Shown: positions 1 to 5,834 of the stretch, one piece after another
Layout: each line of letters starts with the position of its first letter
Position numbering within the stretch: the first letter of the stretch is position 1
DNA from: Alphaproteobacteria bacterium
Lineage (GTDB): Bacteria; Pseudomonadota; Alphaproteobacteria; Micavibrionales; Micavibrionaceae
Length of the DNA: 6,396 nt
Direction: 5' to 3'
NCBI GenBank assembly: GCA_030427765.1
Contig: JAUICS010000078.1
Span: 1-6,396, forward strand
Notes under the pieces: model-generated
What the model was told of the DNA's origin: nothing
Seen by the model: the letters and a program-made list of their open reading frames with translations, nothing else
Databases searched by the model: none
Position numbers and translations under genes: made by a program

Positions 1-154
1 TGGTGCCGCCGGTGCCAAGTGCAATGACTAACTTACGTCCGCCGATATTATCTTTGGATAAGCCGTTTACATCGTGCACGAAATCCTGCACTGCGGCAGC
101 AGAAATAAATGCAAGTTCATCAAGATTATCCGGTGGATGTACAAAAGAAGACAT
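1..154 (-). CDS. Asparaginase-like protein, N-terminal fragment (cut by window edge)
   Basis: This reading frame starts at ATG 154-152 and runs off the window, giving 51 residues. It begins MSSFVHPPDNLDEL and ends with KLVIALGTGGT. A beta strand followed by a TGGT turn is how the catalytic domain of L-asparaginase/glutaminase-family enzymes begins; the first Thr after the Gly residues is usually the nucleophile. Such enzymes hydrolyse asparagine to aspartate and ammonia. The motif begins near residue 42, later than in typical cytoplasmic type I enzymes, and the leader is acidic to neutral rather than a signal peptide. The start lies 21 nt after the encoded CCA of tRNA-Val, and I see no Shine-Dalgarno in that gap. 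An in-frame TTG 12 nt upstream is a less likely start. The family call rests on one short motif, and another Rossmann-like enzyme is possible. Confidence 0.45.
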   Translation of the reverse strand, partial: MSSFVHPPDNLDELAFISAAAVQDFVHDVNGLSKDNIGGRKLVIALGTGGT

Positions 155-175
155 ATGGCATGCCAATGCAAAAAA

Positions 176-251
176 TGGTGGGCGGTGACAGGCTCGAACT
201 GCCGACCCTCTCGGTGTAAACGAGATGCTCTCCCAACTGAGCTAACCGCCC
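176..251 (-). tRNA. tRNA-Val (anticodon UAC)
   Basis: The minus strand folds into a full cloverleaf. The acceptor GGGCGGT (251-245) pairs with ACCGCCC (186-180). The D arm is GCTC/GAGC, the anticodon stem is TCTCG/CGAGA around loop TTTACAC, which gives anticodon TAC, and the T arm carries the TTCGAGC loop. Discriminator A is at 179 and the 3' CCA (178-176) is genomically encoded. It reads GUN valine codons, mainly GUA and GUG. It lies downstream of hup, as I recall is common in alphaproteobacteria. Six T residues follow the CCA directly, but no hairpin precedes them apart from the tRNA itself, so read-through into the next gene is plausible. Confidence 0.97.
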
Positions 252-275
252 TTGCAATAAGGAAGAAGTACTATT

Positions 276-315
276 AACAAACAAAAGCCATATGCGCAAG
301 CTGCAACATATGGCT
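276..315 (-). terminator. Rho-independent terminator of hup
   Basis: On the minus strand AGCCATATG (315-307) and CATATGGCT (294-286) form a perfect 9-bp stem around a 12-nt loop. The T-rich tract TTTGTTTGTT (285-276) follows. It begins 34 nt after the hup stop codon and would separate hup from tRNA-Val. The stem is only moderately GC-rich and the T tract is interrupted by two G residues, so termination may be partial. Confidence 0.75.
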
Positions 316-349
316 CCCGTAAATTTTTTTTCGAAAAGTAACGCTAAGA

Positions 350-625
350 TTAGCTGTTTACTGTTTCTTTCAACTCTTTACCTGCACGGAATTTAACTTG
401 CTTAGAAGCAGGAATGTTGATTTCTTGACCTGTTTGTGGGTTACGGCCTTTGCTCGCTGCTCTTTGAGAAACAACAAATGTACCAAAACCTACTAGACGA
501 ATGTCATCGCCTTTTTTCAATGCTGTAGCAAATGTGTTAAGTGTTGCTTCGATAGCGCTTTGAGCGTCTTTTTGACTTAGACCAGTATCGTTAGCGACTT
601 GTGCAATAAGTTCCTTTTTATTCAC
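350..625 (-). CDS. hup: DNA-binding protein HU
   Basis: HU is a small dimeric nucleoid protein that bends DNA without strong sequence preference. The product is 91 residues, the usual HU length, with start motif (fM)NKKELIAQVA. It has the two N-terminal dimerisation helices (about residues 3-38), the GFGTF turn (46-50), and the DNA-embracing arm with the GRNPQTG tip (60-66). Pro63 is in the position of the intercalating proline of HU/IHF. An ATG at 703 would add 26 residues (MVFCINPLCK...) with no HU counterpart. I chose GTG 625-623 because it gives the canonical N-terminus and has a strong ribosome binding site 5 nt upstream. It follows lon after a 162-bp spacer, in the usual alphaproteobacterial order, and ends at a hairpin terminator. 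HU rather than IHF is favoured by the sequence and the lon linkage. Confidence 0.97.
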   Translation of the reverse strand: MNKKELIAQVANDTGLSQKDAQSAIEATLNTFATALKKGDDIRLVGFGTFVVSQRAASKGRNPQTGQEINIPASKQVKFRAGKELKETVNS

Positions 626-630
626 GGGAA

Positions 631-638
631 CCCCCTTT
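631..638 (-). promoter_or_regulatory. Ribosome binding site deciding the GTG start of hup
   Basis: AAAGGGGG on the minus strand lies 5 nt before GTG 625-623. No comparable purine tract precedes the upstream ATG at 703, so this site supports the GTG start. It is the strongest ribosome binding site I see in the window, fitting an abundant nucleoid protein. Confidence 0.8.
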
Positions 639-665
639 TTCTTTGAAGTTAAGATTAAATAAAAA

Positions 666-695
666 AGTATGACCTTGCATAAAGGATTTATACAA
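666..695 (-). promoter_or_regulatory. Possible hup promoter
   Basis: The best sigma70-like candidate in the lon-hup spacer is TTGTAT (695-690), an 18-nt spacer, and CATACT (671-666). This would give a leader of about 35 nt before the GTG. The -35 match is poor (3 of 6) and the -10 is fair (4 of 6). I see no convincing terminator after lon, so read-through from lon is an alternative. A small inverted repeat, CAGAA/TTCTG with a 4-nt loop, lies upstream at 716-729. Confidence 0.25.
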
Positions 696-787
696 AAAAC
701 CACACTGTCATATTCCAGAAAATCTTCTGTAAACCAGATATTCTCCCGAACACAACAAGGAACATTATGCCTGTTATTTTAGAAAAC

Positions 788-3196
788 TCAATGGCGAATT
801 ACGTCTTCACCCTTATTTTCTGTGGTTTTTGGGGTGAATTCTTCGATTTTTTCATCCGGATCCGGAATTATGGGTTCCGGAAGCTTTACTAACGCGTGAG
901 TCAAGACCTCTTCGATAGTATTTACAGGAATAATTTCCAGGCCTTTTTTCACATTTTTAGGAATATCCGGAAGGTCTTTTTCATTATCTTTCGGAATAAG
1001 GACCTTTGTAATTCCTCCGCGCAATGCGGCCAGAAGTTTTTCTTTTAATCCACCAATAGCGGTTACATAACCACGAAGGTTAATCTCACCGGTCATGGCA
1101 ATATCGCGGCGTACTTCAATACCCGTTAGTGTTGAGACAATGGATGTGAGCATCGCGGCACCGGCGGATGGCCCATCTTTTGGTGTCGCACCTTCCGGAA
1201 CGTGAACGTGAATATTGCGCTCCTTTAGATACTCGGCAGCAATACCAAAACTTGCCGCGCGGGATTTAATCAGCATTTCTGCAACCGTAATGGATTCTTT
1301 CATCACATCTTTCAGGTTACCAGTAGTGGAGAGTTTTCCATCTTTACCCGGCATATGCGTCGCCTCGATCGATAGAAGATCACCGCCGGTTTCGGTGTAG
1401 GCCAAGCCGTTAACAACGCCGATACGGTCTTTTTCTTCAATTTCGCCAAAGCGGAATTTACGAATACCAGCGTATTTTTCAAGATTTGCCGTACCGACCT
1501 TCACCGATTTACGGTTCGTCATCAGGATTTCTTTGATGGCCTTACGGCACAAATTCGCAAGCTCCCGTTCAAGGTTACGAACACCCGCTTCGCGCGTGTA
1601 ATAGCGAATAAGGTCACGCATCGCAGGGTCGGAAATGGAGAACTCCTCTTTCTTAAGCCCTGCAGCTTTTGTTTGTTTGGAAAGTAAGTGTTTCTTCGCG
1701 ATCTGTACTTTTTCATCTTCCGTGTACCCGGAAATACGTATGATTTCCATACGGTCAAGTAATGGGCGCGGCATGTTCAGCGAGTTTGCCGTACAAATAA
1801 ACATTACGTCCGACAGGTCGTAATCCAGTTCAAGATAATGGTCATTAAATGTTTCATTTTGCTCGGGATCAAGAACTTCCAGAAGTGCGGAGCTTGGATC
1901 ACCGCGCCAGTCCATACCGAGTTTATCAATCTCATCAAGCAAGAATAAAGGGTTGGACGTTTTTGCCTTTCTCATACCCTGAACGATTTTACCAGGCAAT
2001 GATCCTATATAGGTTCTACGGTGGCCGCGAATTTCACTTTCATCACGAACGCCACCAAGTGACATACGGACAAAGTTTCGGTTTGTGGCCGTTGCAATTG
2101 ATTGACCGAGGGATGTTTTCCCAACACCGGGCGGTCCAACAAGGCATAAAATCGGGCCTTTAACGGTTGATGTACGGTTTTGAACGGCCAGATATTCAAG
2201 GATACGTTCTTTTACTTTTTCCAAACCATAATGATCTTTGTTCAAAATCTTATGCGCGTCTTTGATATCTTTTTTCACGCGGCTGCGTTTTTTCCACGGA
2301 ATACTTAAAACCCAGTCAAGGTAATTACGAATGACCGTAGCTTCTGCAGACATCGGGCTCATCTGGCGAAGCTTTTTCACTTCCGCCATACATTTATCGT
2401 TGGCTTCTTTCGACAGTTTTGTTTGCTCGATTTTCTTTTCAAGCTCACCAATTTCATCAAGACCGTCTTCACCTTCGCCAAGCTCTTTTTGAATGGCCTT
2501 CATTTGTTCATTCAAATAATACTCGCGCTGTGTTTTTTCCATCTGGCGTTTCACACGGCTGCGGATACGTTTTTCAACTTGAAGGACGCTAATCTCACCT
2601 TCCATTAATCCGTAAATATGTTCCAGACGATCAATGACACGCGGCAATTCCAGAAGGTTTTGTTTCTCATCAATTTTCAATGACAGATGCGATGCAATCG
2701 TATCGGCCATTTTTGTTGGCTCTTCAATTTGATTGATTGATACGATGACTTCCGGAGGAATTTTTTTGTTTAGTTTAACGTAGTTTTCAAACTGACTGGC
2801 AACTGCGCGTGCAAGTGCATGCAGCTCGGAGCTTTCAGGTGTTTCCTCATCATATGGCTCAACCTTTGCCTCAATATAATTGGGCTTGTCGGTAAACTTG
2901 TTTACTTTTACACGCTGAATACCTTCAACCAGAACTTTTACGGTTCCATCCGGCAATTTTAAAAGTTGTAGAATTGTGCCAACGGTACCAACAGTATACA
3001 GACCATCCGAACTCGGATCATCGTCTGCCGCATTCTTTTGTGTCAGAAGCAATACCTGCTTATTCTCGCTGATGACATTTTCCAATGCCTCAACCGATTT
3101 TTCACGGCCAACGAAAAGTGGAACAATCATATAAGGAAAAACAACAATGTCACGCAGTGGTAGTACAGGAAATGTATCGATTTTAAGATCAGTCAT
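788..3196 (-). CDS. lon: ATP-dependent endopeptidase La (Lon protease)
   Basis: Lon is a cytoplasmic hexameric AAA+ protease that unfolds and degrades misfolded and short-lived regulatory proteins. The 802 residues cover the whole family architecture. The LON substrate-binding domain spans about 10-205, starting FPVLPLRDIVVFP. A helical linker follows at about 205-300. The ATPase has Walker A GPPGVGKT (354-361), Walker B LFLLDEIDK (417-425), sensor-1 Asn471 and sensor-2 Arg540. The serine protease domain (about 595-775) has Ser677 in PKDGPSAG and Lys720 in GGLKEK, the Ser-Lys dyad with the same 43-residue spacing as in E. coli. An acidic, Pro-rich tail of about 25 residues ends the protein. 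The ATG is preceded by GGA with 8-nt spacing. A heat-shock-type promoter lies about 70 nt upstream. The gene directly upstream is clpP, not the expected clpX. Confidence 0.98.
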   Translation of the reverse strand: MTDLKIDTFPVLPLRDIVVFPYMIVPLFVGREKSVEALENVISENKQVLLLTQKNAADDDPSSDGLYTVGTVGTILQLLKLPDGTVKVLVEGIQRVKVNKFTDKPNYIEAKVEPYDEETPESSELHALARAVASQFENYVKLNKKIPPEVIVSINQIEEPTKMADTIASHLSLKIDEKQNLLELPRVIDRLEHIYGLMEGEISVLQVEKRIRSRVKRQMEKTQREYYLNEQMKAIQKELGEGEDGLDEIGELEKKIEQTKLSKEANDKCMAEVKKLRQMSPMSAEATVIRNYLDWVLSIPWKKRSRVKKDIKDAHKILNKDHYGLEKVKERILEYLAVQNRTSTVKGPILCLVGPPGVGKTSLGQSIATATNRNFVRMSLGGVRDESEIRGHRRTYIGSLPGKIVQGMRKAKTSNPLFLLDEIDKLGMDWRGDPSSALLEVLDPEQNETFNDHYLELDYDLSDVMFICTANSLNMPRPLLDRMEIIRISGYTEDEKVQIAKKHLLSKQTKAAGLKKEEFSISDPAMRDLIRYYTREAGVRNLERELANLCRKAIKEILMTNRKSVKVGTANLEKYAGIRKFRFGEIEEKDRIGVVNGLAYTETGGDLLSIEATHMPGKDGKLSTTGNLKDVMKESITVAEMLIKSRAASFGIAAEYLKERNIHVHVPEGATPKDGPSAGAAMLTSIVSTLTGIEVRRDIAMTGEINLRGYVTAIGGLKEKLLAALRGGITKVLIPKDNEKDLPDIPKNVKKGLEIIPVNTIEEVLTHALVKLPEPIIPDPDEKIEEFTPKTTENKGEDVIRH

Positions 3197-3267
3197 AAGA
3201 GGTATCCGTGATGTTATAAATCCAAAGTAAATCTAAATGTTAAATTAAGTGTAAACACCTGATAAAG

Positions 3268-3295
3268 AAATGTCATTTTAAGTGAAGATTTCAAG
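3268..3295 (-). promoter_or_regulatory. Candidate heat-shock (sigma32-type) promoter of lon
   Basis: On the minus strand CTTGAA (3295-3290) is followed, after 14 nt, by TGACATTT (3275-3268). The -35 equals the sigma32 consensus, and the -10 matches the CATnT core of CCCCATnT but not its leading C residues. Spacing is within the usual range. Transcription would start near 3260, giving a leader of about 64 nt before the lon ATG. lon is a classical heat-shock gene, which supports the call. Not tested experimentally. Confidence 0.55.
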
Positions 3296-3307
3296 CCCGA
3301 ACACCCC

Positions 3308-3319
3308 GAAACATGTTTC
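3308..3319. repeat. 12-bp perfect palindrome upstream of the lon promoter
   Basis: GAAACATGTTTC reads the same on both strands. It is centred about 50 bp upstream of the inferred lon transcription start, where an activator could bind. CCTTACCAAGG, a second small inverted repeat, directly abuts it (3320-3330), and a CCCGAA hexamer occurs twice (3296-3301 and 3305-3310) between it and the -35. The rest of the 211-bp clpP-lon spacer shows no coding potential that I can support. Confidence 0.4.
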
Positions 3320-3363
3320 CCTTACCAAGGCTAGGATAGGGTTTGATGGGTTAAAAATCAATT

Positions 3364-3404
3364 TTTTCTATTTCTTGTGGATTTGCAAAGACTTAGATAG
3401 AAAA
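3364..3404 (-). terminator. Possible weak terminator downstream of clpP
   Basis: TTTTCTAT (3404-3397) and ATAGAAAA (3371-3364) form an 8-bp AT-rich inverted repeat just after the clpP stop, with a 25-nt loop that can form a shorter inner stem. ATTGATTTTTAA follows. The stem is AT-rich and the T run is displaced, so it would be weak at best and may instead be an mRNA 3'-end structure. Confidence 0.3.
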
Positions 3405-3407
3405 CGT

Positions 3408-4061
3408 CTATTTTTTGTCTTTCGCGTCACCTGCGTCTTTTGTTTCGGAACGAAGAGATACAACCTCATCAATGACACCGTATTTCTTTGCTTCCTCGGC
3501 TGACATGAACGAGTCACGGTCCATTGTCTTCTCAATTGTCGCAAGTTTTTGTCCGGTATGCTTAACGTAAATTTTATTAAGCATTTCACGAATGCGAAGA
3601 ATTTCTTTTGCCTGAATTTCAATGTCGGATGCCATACCCTGCGCCCCGCCAGAGGGCTGGTGTAGCATGATACGTGAATAAGGAAGGCTGAAACGCTTAC
3701 CCTTTTCACCCGCGGTCAATAGAAGTGATCCTGCGGAAGCCGCCTGACCGATACAGACGGTTGAAACGCTTGGTTTGATATATTGCATAGTGTCATACAT
3801 AGCCATTGCGGACGTTACAACACCACCCGGTGAGTTAATGTAGAACGATATGTCTTTATCAGGGTTTTCAGATTCCAAGAACAGAAGCTGGGCGCAAATC
3901 AAGCTAGACACATGATCATTAACGCCACCAGTCAGAAATATAATGCGTTCTTTTAGAAGTCTGGAATAAATATCGTATGATCGTTCCCCGCGGTTTGTTT
4001 GCTCAACAACCATTGGAACAAGAGTATTGTTAAATACATCAATTGGATCGACTTCTCTCAT
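3408..4061 (-). CDS. clpP: ATP-dependent Clp protease proteolytic subunit ClpP
   Basis: ClpP forms the double-heptameric serine peptidase chamber that degrades proteins fed to it by an AAA+ unfoldase (ClpX or ClpA). The 217 residues include the [20 protein letters not shown] start typical of proteobacterial ClpP. The catalytic triad is Ser109 in GQAASAGS, His134 in MLHQPSGG and Asp183 in MDRDSFMS, with intervals of 25 and 49 residues as in E. coli. A charged tail ([12 protein letters not shown]) follows the fold. An AAAGGA sequence lies 13 nt before the ATG, longer than ideal; no in-frame alternative start fits better. It follows tig after 128 nt containing a strong hairpin. The unfoldase gene clpX, normally next downstream, is absent here, so the partner must be encoded elsewhere. 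Possible co-transcription with tig. Confidence 0.98.
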   Translation of the reverse strand: MREVDPIDVFNNTLVPMVVEQTNRGERSYDIYSRLLKERIIFLTGGVNDHVSSLICAQLLFLESENPDKDISFYINSPGGVVTSAMAMYDTMQYIKPSVSTVCIGQAASAGSLLLTAGEKGKRFSLPYSRIMLHQPSGGAQGMASDIEIQAKEILRIREMLNKIYVKHTGQKLATIEKTMDRDSFMSAEEAKKYGVIDEVVSLRSETKDAGDAKDKK

Positions 4062-4123
4062 AGAACGCTGACTTTCCTTTAGAACAAATTTGAAAATTTA
4101 GAATCATCTACTACTAAGCTAGC

Positions 4124-4145
4124 CTTGCACGCAGTGACGTGCAAG
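4124..4145 (-). other. Stem-loop in the tig-clpP spacer
   Basis: CTTGCACG (4145-4138) and CGTGCAAG (4131-4124) form a perfect, GC-containing 8-bp stem with a 6-nt loop. GCTAGCTTAG follows instead of a T run, so it is not a standard intrinsic terminator. It could protect the 3' end of tig mRNA, mark a processing site, or attenuate clpP. I see no convincing clpP promoter between it and the clpP ATG. Confidence 0.55.
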
Positions 4146-4189
4146 CCCAAAGAGTGGTAAAAAATAAGAAAAACCCTGGATAAAGCCGA

Positions 4190-5656
4190 TTAAGCTTTTT
4201 TCTTGGCAGGAGCCTTTTTTGCAGGCTCTTTCTTTTCATCGGCTTCTGTTTTTTTCGCAGTTGTCTTCTTTGCAGTCGACTTTTTAGCCGTTGATTTCTT
4301 CTTAGGTGCCTCGTCTTCATCGTCATCTTGACGTGTTAGTTCTTCGGCACTGACTTTTGTTTCCTTAACCTTCACAAGCTCAAGGATGAATTCTACAACT
4401 TTGTTTTCGAAGATGTTTGCGCGAAGGGCCTCTGCCGCATTCGGGTTGTTTTTGTAATATTCCTGAACAAGTGCCTCTTGTCCTGGATAATTCTGAGTTT
4501 CAACCATAATTGCACGCTGAACATCGGCGTCCCCAACGGTCAGGTTGTTATCCTCACCAATTTTAGCAAGGATAAGACCAAGTTTTACACGACGTTTTGC
4601 AATGTCTTTGTAATCTGCTTGCTCTTCTTCAGACAAATGTGTGTGATCCGGACCGTGGTCATGATCATGTGCATGCGCCTGATGACGTTCTGCTTCAATT
4701 TGCTGCGTTATCTGTTTGTATTCCAAATCAATATTGGATTCTGGAAGCTCGAATTCATGCTTTTCATCCAGAATATCAAGTAATGCGCGGCGCATTTTGT
4801 TTTTGCTAATGTTTTCGTATTCCGCACCAATTTTCTTTTCAATGTCTTTTTTAAGTGCGTCAAGACTATCGAAACCTGCATTCTTGGCATAATCATCATT
4901 GATTTCCGGTTCAACAGATTCCATGACGGCGTTAATTGTTACATCAAATTTAGCCGGGCGACCTGCAAGTTCGGTTGCTGAATAATTTTCTGGGAATGTT
5001 ACGTTGACTTCAACGTTATCGCCTGATTTTTTACCGACAAGTTGTTCTTCGAAGCCCGGAATAAACTGGCCTGAACCCAGTTCAAGCTTTGCACCTTTGC
5101 CTTGCATACCTGGATGTTTAACGTTGTCATCCGATGTTTCACCATCAAAATCAATTTCAACAATGTCACCTTCTTTTGTTGCGCGTGGTTTTTCAAGTGG
5201 CTTTGTCTCGCGGCTATGGAATGCAACGCGTTTAATAGCTTCTTGTATTTCGTCTTCATCAACGTCGGCAACAGGCTTCTCAATCTCAATTGATTTGAAG
5301 TCCATAACCTTGAATTCTGGGAATACTTCGACCTCGACCTTGTAAACAAGATCCTGACCATCATCAAATTTCTGAATTTCAATTTTTGGCTGGTTTGCAG
5401 GCTTAATACCTTCTTGGCGTAATGCCTTATCCGTAGATTCATTGACAGTTTGCTCAAGAATTTCACCCATGATCATACGACCATAGTTTTTACGAAGAAT
5501 GTTTAATGGAACTTTACCGGGACGGAAACCTTTAACACGCGCCTGACTGCCGATAGACATAAGGCGTTGATCAATTTTCTGATTTAGTTCTTTTGCCTCA
5601 ACCGTGATTTCGATTTCGGACTTTAAACCTTCTTTTTTAAGCTGTTTAACCTGCAT
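4190..5656 (-). CDS. tig: Trigger factor, ribosome-associated chaperone and peptidyl-prolyl isomerase
   Basis: Trigger factor binds at the ribosomal exit tunnel and shields nascent chains. The product has 488 residues against 432 in E. coli. The N-terminal domain (about 1-145) carries the ribosome-docking signature GFRPGKVP (43-50). The FKBP-type isomerase domain (about 155-245) shows GDIVEIDFDG (163-172) and GSGQFIPGFEEQL (194-206). The helical chaperone domain (about 246-440) follows and is interrupted by a His-rich stretch with seven His at 325-340. The last 46 residues are an acidic patch (QDDDEDEA) then a Lys/Ala/Thr tail with 16 Lys in 38. The start is fixed by an in-frame TAA 21-24 nt upstream. 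The leader before the ATG is only 24 nt after tRNA-Leu and has at most a GGG as Shine-Dalgarno. The order tig-clpP is as expected. Confidence 0.97.
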   Translation of the reverse strand: MQVKQLKKEGLKSEIEITVEAKELNQKIDQRLMSIGSQARVKGFRPGKVPLNILRKNYGRMIMGEILEQTVNESTDKALRQEGIKPANQPKIEIQKFDDGQDLVYKVEVEVFPEFKVMDFKSIEIEKPVADVDEDEIQEAIKRVAFHSRETKPLEKPRATKEGDIVEIDFDGETSDDNVKHPGMQGKGAKLELGSGQFIPGFEEQLVGKKSGDNVEVNVTFPENYSATELAGRPAKFDVTINAVMESVEPEINDDYAKNAGFDSLDALKKDIEKKIGAEYENISKNKMRRALLDILDEKHEFELPESNIDLEYKQITQQIEAERHQAHAHDHDHGPDHTHLSEEEQADYKDIAKRRVKLGLILAKIGEDNNLTVGDADVQRAIMVETQNYPGQEALVQEYYKNNPNAAEALRANIFENKVVEFILELVKVKETKVSAEELTRQDDDEDEAPKKKSTAKKSTAKKTTAKKTEADEKKEPAKKAPAKKKA

Positions 5657-5680
5657 AATGACTACAAACCCAAATTAAAA

Positions 5681-5765
5681 TGGTGCGGGTGGAGGGACTT
5701 GAACCCCCACGGATCACTCCGCTGGTACCTAAAACCAGTGCGTCTACCAATTCCGCCACACCCGC
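5681..5765 (-). tRNA. tRNA-Leu (anticodon UAG)
   Basis: The minus strand gives an 85-nt class II tRNA. Acceptor GCGGGTG (5765-5759) pairs with CACCCGC (5691-5685). The anticodon stem CTGGT/ACCAG holds loop TTTAGGT, giving anticodon TAG. A long variable arm (CGGAGTGATCCG) marks it as leucine type, and the T arm carries the TTCAAGT loop. Discriminator A is at 5684 and CCA (5683-5681) is encoded. It reads CUN codons, mainly CUA and CUG. The tig start codon lies only 24 nt downstream on the same strand with no terminator between, so the two are probably co-transcribed and separated by tRNA 3' processing. Confidence 0.97.
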
Positions 5766-5778
5766 GACGGTAAATGTC

Positions 5779-5808
5779 CATAAGCCAGAATTCGAAAAAA
5801 ATTTCAAG
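5779..5808 (-). promoter_or_regulatory. Candidate promoter of tRNA-Leu and tig, heat-shock-like
   Basis: CTTGAA (5808-5803) and CTTATG (5784-5779) are separated by 18 nt. Read as sigma70, TTGAAA matches 5 of 6 in the -35, but the -10 is poor. Read as the alphaproteobacterial heat-shock pattern that I recall (CTTG, then about 16-21 nt, then CYTATnT), it fits except for the last T. The start would be near 5772, about 7 nt before the mature tRNA 5' end, which is a typical tRNA leader length. The element lies at the right place, but the sigma factor is uncertain. Confidence 0.45.
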
Positions 5809-5809
5809 T

Positions 5810-5826
5810 GGTTTTCGCAAAAAACC
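5810..5826. terminator. Possible terminator of the TSUP permease gene
   Basis: GGTTTT (5826-5821) and AAAACC (5815-5810), read on the minus strand, form a 6-bp stem with a 5-nt loop 8 nt after the permease stop. A run of seven T begins 10 nt past the stem on the minus strand, which is too far for a standard terminator; on the plus strand a T6 run lies 4 nt past the stem. The hairpin abuts the -35 of the tRNA-Leu promoter. Function is uncertain. Confidence 0.35.
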
Positions 5827-5834
5827 GTAATTTT

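Noticed and set aside
626..703. Longer HU form starting at ATG 703
   Set aside because: The extra 26 residues have no HU counterpart, and the GTG at 625 has a strong ribosome binding site and gives the canonical N-terminus.
1849..2163. Plus-strand open frame of about 100 codons inside lon
   Set aside because: It is antisense to the conserved Lon ATPase domain, and its sequence resembles no family that I know.
3197..3407. Decayed clpX remnant in the spacer
   Set aside because: Reading the minus strand gave no ClpX-like stretch, and the segment is instead explained by promoter and repeat elements.
3282..3503. Plus-strand open frame spanning the clpP-lon spacer, considered as a replacement for clpX
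   Set aside because: It is Phe/Cys-rich, runs antisense into the clpP 3' end, lacks a ribosome binding site and has no AAA+ motif.
4114..4326. Lys/Arg-rich open frame overlapping the end of tig
   Set aside because: Its basic composition comes from reading the Lys-rich tig tail codons in another frame. It has no ribosome binding site or recognisable domain.
4193..4330. Frameshift or assembly artefact explaining the Lys-rich end of trigger factor
   Set aside because: The frame is continuous, codon use matches the rest of the gene and it ends in a clean TAA, so the tail looks genuine.
5004..5345. Plus-strand Ser-rich open frame inside tig
   Set aside because: It is antisense to the trigger factor isomerase domain, and its composition is that expected from reverse reading of the codons.
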